From Bacilli bacterium (GTDB lineage: Bacteria; Bacillota_I; Bacilli_A; RFN20; CAG-826): DNA of 9,539 bases. The first letter of the stretch is position 1. Each line of letters starts with the position of its first letter. Under the pieces are notes generated by a model. It worked only from the letters and a program-made list of their open reading frames with translations. It ran no database searches and was not told the origin of the DNA. This document shows positions 7,672 through 9,539 of the stretch, piece after piece. The position numbers and the translations under genes were made by a program. The stretch lies in the NCBI GenBank assembly GCA_024693415.1, contig JAILKX010000171.1, positions 1 through 9,539 on the forward strand. The letters run 5' to 3'.

Positions 7672-7697
7672 GTATCTGTAACATGTGTTGTTGATTT
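7672..7697 (+). repeat. IS terminal inverted repeat (transposase 3' side)
   Basis: This 26-bp sequence starts with G at the duplication and ends in TGTTGATTT. Compared with the reverse complement of 9196-9221 it matches at 20 of 26 positions, with blocks TAACAT and TGTTGATTT identical. Mismatches are at positions 2, 3, 7, 14, 15 and 17. Confidence 0.9.
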
Positions 7698-7708
7698 GTG
7701 TTGATATT

Positions 7709-7742
7709 GGGCTCTGAAAAACACTTCGAGCTCAATTTTTTT
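7709..7742 (+). terminator. Possible terminator facing into the insertion sequence
   Basis: GGGCTC (7709-7714) pairs with GAGCTC (7728-7733) through a 13-nt loop with one G-T wobble, followed by AA and seven T. In plus orientation it would stop readthrough from pnp before it runs antisense to the transposase. The stem is short and the loop long, so this is tentative. It overlaps the transposase stop codon. Confidence 0.35.
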
Positions 7743-9090
7743 CTGTTGATTTGCTTAGGATTTTCATGATTGTTTCATCCCTCAGATCCTCAAGCTCATC
7801 GCGTGCGCCCAAACCGTATACGAGGAGGGCGCGGCTGCGCATCCTTTCGAAATCGGCGAGGCCGTACGACAGCTTGATCAGCGTGGCGATCCTGTTGTTC
7901 ATCCCCTCCGCGGGCGAGTTGGAGTGGAACGCCCCCTCTTCCCTCATCCGGAACGTCGCGGTTATCTCCGGCCACCATTTCTCGTAGGTGTTCGCGACCT
8001 TCGCGGCCTCGGGGGATCCCGACCCGCGGAGCTTGGCGACTATCCACCTCAGCTCGTCAGAGGCCGGCTTGGCCGCCTTCCCGTCGATCAGCTTGTACAT
8101 CGCCTGCAGCGCGTCACACATCCCTGATATGTGCGGGTGCGCCTCGAGGATCTCCTCCATCGCGTTCGAGAAGCCTATCGCGTATTCCTCGTCCGGCCCC
8201 TTGTAGTGGTAGGCCTTCTGGGGGATCTCCGATTCCCGCATCAGGAACACCTTCCAGTGCGCCTTCTGGAACCTGTATGCCATCGATCCCTCGTCCGCGT
8301 TCCGGTAGGCCTTCGCCCTCTCGATGTTGATCGCCGAGGTGATCTGCTTGACTATGTGGAAGGGATCGATCACGTGCGCGGCCCCCTTGAAGTAGTATCT
8401 CCTGACGGACCTGTAGGCGTCGTACATGTCTGAGTTGAACACCCTCACCGCCTTCCTTTCCTCCGGCGGGATCGAGGAGAAGTACCGGTAGAGCGTGTCG
8501 GCCCTCCTCGACCTCACGACGTCGAGCAGCCTCCCGGTCGCCCCGTCGACGACGATCGCGGGGTACTTCTCCCCGGAGCCGGCCTTCGAGCCCCCGAAGT
8601 TGAACTCGTCGACGCATATCTCCTCCGTCAGCGGGAAGCGCGGGATGCCCCCGTAGACGTCGTCCATGACCCGGAGCACCGTCATCGTCGACACCCCGTA
8701 GTCCCTGGCGATCTGGGCGAAGGACATCTCCCTCCTGAGGTCGACCGCGATGAGTTTAACTGTCGAGACGGGGATCGTGCCCCCTTTCCTCACCCCCGAA
8801 AGGGGAGGGGTGAACGTCGTGGTCCCGCATCTCGGGTCCCTGCAGAGCATCCTCGGCCTCTCAATCACGAGGAGCTCCTTGATGTTCCTGTTTATGGAGC
8901 ATTTCACCGTCGTTTTGTACGTCCCGTTCCTGACGACGTTCCGGGACCCGCATGAGGGGCAGACGGCCTCTCGGACGCGTTGCTTGGCGAGGTACAGGAA
9001 GCCCCCGAACACGTCGACGGTCTCGACGACCTCCGACTCGAAATCGGCCGGGTTCATTCCCAGCCTTGCGAAAAGAATGCTAAAATCCAT
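7732..9090 (-). CDS. ISL3-family transposase, intact
   Basis: 452 aa, full length for the family. An N-terminal zinc ribbon uses Cys44-x2-Cys47 and Cys83-x4-Cys88. A helix-turn-helix follows at about 122-143 (FAQIARDYGVSTMTVLRVM). The DDE catalytic core is complete: Asp161 in CVDEFNFG, Asp221 in FNSDMYDAY, followed by the typical IDPFHIVKQ (242-249), and Glu395 in NSPAEGMNNR. The C-terminal LSYGLADFERMRSRALLVYG is also typical of ISL3. The start ATG has a strong ribosome site 6 nt upstream on the minus strand. It cuts and joins the ends of its own element. No frameshift or stop is present, so it is probably functional. Confidence 0.96.
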   Translation of the reverse strand: MDFSILFARLGMNPADFESEVVETVDVFGGFLYLAKQRVREAVCPSCGSRNVVRNGTYKTTVKCSINRNIKELLVIERPRMLCRDPRCGTTTFTPPLSGVRKGGTIPVSTVKLIAVDLRREMSFAQIARDYGVSTMTVLRVMDDVYGGIPRFPLTEEICVDEFNFGGSKAGSGEKYPAIVVDGATGRLLDVVRSRRADTLYRYFSSIPPEERKAVRVFNSDMYDAYRSVRRYYFKGAAHVIDPFHIVKQITSAINIERAKAYRNADEGSMAYRFQKAHWKVFLMRESEIPQKAYHYKGPDEEYAIGFSNAMEEILEAHPHISGMCDALQAMYKLIDGKAAKPASDELRWIVAKLRGSGSPEAAKVANTYEKWWPEITATFRMREEGAFHSNSPAEGMNNRIATLIKLSYGLADFERMRSRALLVYGLGARDELEDLRDETIMKILSKSTEKN

Positions 9091-9096
9091 TCCGTT

Positions 9097-9104
9097 CCTC
9101 CTTT
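9097..9104 (-). promoter_or_regulatory. Shine-Dalgarno site of the transposase (AAAGGAGG)
   Basis: Read on the minus strand, AAAGGAGG ends 6 nt before the ATG at 9090-9088, which supports that start codon. Confidence 0.75.
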
Positions 9105-9123
9105 GATGAAGTTCAGCGACTAC

Positions 9124-9151
9124 ATTATGGAGGGACTTTTCATTTTCAAAA
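9124..9151 (-). promoter_or_regulatory. Weak candidate transposase promoter
   Basis: On the minus strand CATAAT (9129-9124) is a 5/6 match to a -10 box. TTTTGA (9151-9146) is a poor -35 at a 16-bp gap; the better TTGAAA (9149-9144) would be only 14 bp away. It lies inside the element upstream of the transposase, but the match is marginal. Confidence 0.25.
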
Positions 9152-9195
9152 AACCCGAAAGCTATAACAAATCCTGTTGACCGAGTGAAAACGTG

Positions 9196-9221
9196 AAATC
9201 AACAGCGGATGTTAGAGAACC
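9196..9221 (-). repeat. IS terminal inverted repeat (transposase 5' side)
   Basis: Reading inward on the minus strand it begins GGTTCTCTAACAT and ends TGTTGATTT, the partner of 7672-7697. Confidence 0.9.
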
Positions 9222-9229
9222 GCAATATT
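9222..9229 (+). repeat. Target-site duplication, right copy (GCAATATT)
   Basis: Identical to 7664-7671 and directly adjacent to the end of the insertion sequence. Confidence 0.9.
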
Positions 9230-9236
9230 TTGCGCC
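9222..9236 (+). repeat. Right part of the hairpin interrupted by the IS
   Basis: Joining 7661-7671 to 9230-9236 restores GGCGCAA-TATT-TTGCGCC, a perfect 7-bp stem with a 4-nt loop. In the present sequence a shorter stem (CGCAA/TTGCG, 9221-9225 with 9230-9234) survives on the right side. Confidence 0.7.
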
Positions 9237-9264
9237 GGAATGATTTGATTGGGCGGAGAATCCA

Positions 9265-9279
9265 TAGGAATTTTTCCTA
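9265..9279. promoter_or_regulatory. 15-bp palindrome upstream of the cytidylate-kinase-like gene
   Basis: TAGGAA-TTT-TTCCTA has perfect 6-bp arms and ends 18 bp before the candidate extended -10, so it covers the region where a -35 or regulator site would sit. It is a possible operator or activator site; no factor can be named. Confidence 0.45.
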
Positions 9280-9296
9280 GAGGTATCGGGGACAGA

Positions 9297-9305
9297 TGCT
9301 AAAAT
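9297..9305 (+). promoter_or_regulatory. Candidate extended -10 promoter of the cytidylate-kinase-like gene
   Basis: TGCTAAAAT combines the TGn extension with TAAAAT, a 5/6 match to TATAAT. No good -35 is seen 16-18 bp upstream, as is usual for extended -10 promoters. The leader would be very short but includes the ribosome site AGAGGT (9312-9317), 6 nt from the ATG. Confidence 0.4.
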
Positions 9306-9323
9306 AAATATAGAGGTACACCT

Positions 9324-9539
9324 ATGGCACATAGAATCATCACGATCGACAGGGAATTCGGTTCCGGCGGAAGGGAGCTCGGCAGGCGCATCGCCGACAT
9401 CCTTGGCTTCGCCTATTACGACAAGGAGATCATCCGCGAGATCATGAAGAAGACCGAGTTCTCGGAGGAATACGTCCGCGACATCACCGAGAAAGGCCCG
9501 GTCGCGCTTTTCCCGATCACCTACAGCCATAGCTTCGCC
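9324..9539 (+). CDS. Cytidylate-kinase-like family protein, 3'-truncated by window edge
   Basis: The first 72 codons are present and the frame is open at the window end. The N-terminus IITIDREFGSGGRELGRRIA carries the phosphate-binding GSGGRELG loop of the cytidylate-kinase-like family (P-loop kinase relatives of Cmk), followed by FAYYDKEII, a pattern typical of that family. Family members are inferred nucleotide or nucleoside-phosphate kinases, but the true substrate of most is unknown, so the symbol cmk is not assigned. AGAGGT 6 nt upstream supports the ATG. The gene has its own candidate promoter and lies 102 bp beyond the right end of the insertion sequence. Confidence 0.85.
   Translation, partial: MAHRIITIDREFGSGGRELGRRIADILGFAYYDKEIIREIMKKTEFSEEYVRDITEKGPVALFPITYSHSFA

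Larger units (their letters stand above)
7672..9221 (-). mobile_element. Complete ISL3-family insertion sequence, 1550 bp
   Basis: The element is bounded by 26-bp imperfect inverted repeats (20 of 26 match) and a perfect 8-bp target duplication GCAATATT. It carries one intact transposase on the minus strand. Length, single-gene layout and 8-bp duplication all fit the ISL3 family. The perfect duplication and unbroken gene suggest a fairly recent insertion that may still be mobile. It sits after the pnp terminator and upstream of a cytidylate-kinase-like gene, interrupting no coding region. Confidence 0.93.

Noticed and set aside
7245..7694. 149-aa plus-strand open frame over the pnp end
   Set aside because: Out-of-frame shadow of the KH/S1 and tail coding region; Ala/Ser/Arg-rich with no domain.
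8750..9106. 118-aa plus-strand open frame within the IS
   Set aside because: Antisense to the transposase N-terminus, with no start signal or family match; ISL3 elements normally carry one gene.
7709..9156. Alternative IS boundaries at GGGCTCTGAAAA (7709) and the reverse complement of TTTTCAAAAAACCC (ending 9156)
   Set aside because: The two ends match poorly and their flanking 8-mers (TTGATATT and GAAAGCTA) differ. The 7672-9221 boundaries give 20/26 matching inverted repeats and an exact 8-bp duplication.

Overview
The window is GC-rich (roughly 60 percent by eye in the genes) and AT-richer in the gaps. It looks like chromosomal DNA of a bacterium using ordinary start codons, Shine-Dalgarno sites and hairpin-plus-T terminators. 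The cytidylate-kinase-like protein, the ISL3 element and the c-di-GMP proteins are compatible with a Bacillota-type (Firmicutes) organism, possibly a GC-rich gut lineage. That placement is a weak inference, because no rRNA or other phylogenetic marker was compared.

Region 1 (1-5027) is a tightly packed plus-strand operon. It holds (i) the 3' part of a GGDEF/EAL protein whose GGDEF half is degenerate but whose EAL phosphodiesterase half keeps every catalytic residue; (ii) a 243-aa protein of the MTA/SAH nucleosidase fold whose key catalytic residues appear replaced; and (iii) a 1014-aa membrane-anchored protein with GAF-like, four-cysteine PAS-like, degenerate GGDEF and degenerate EAL segments. 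Junctions are an ATGA overlap and a 5-bp gap, and the operon ends in a strong GAAA-tetraloop terminator. The module pairs one probably active c-di-GMP hydrolase with a degenerate receptor-like partner and a probable pseudo-nucleosidase. This is the most likely place for an undescribed system.

Region 2 (5028-7654) is an AT-rich intergenic stretch with inverted repeats and candidate promoters, followed by a complete pnp gene (polynucleotide phosphorylase) with an extra Gly/Arg/His-rich tail and its own terminator.

Region 3 (7672-9221) is a complete, apparently intact 1550-bp ISL3-family insertion sequence with 26-bp imperfect terminal inverted repeats and a perfect 8-bp target duplication. Removing the element and one duplication copy restores a perfect 7-bp-stem hairpin, so it inserted into a palindrome between pnp and the next gene.

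Region 4 (9230-9539) holds a short promoter region with a 15-bp palindrome and an extended -10 box, then the first 72 codons of a cytidylate-kinase-like protein that runs off the window. No tRNA, rRNA or CRISPR array was seen.
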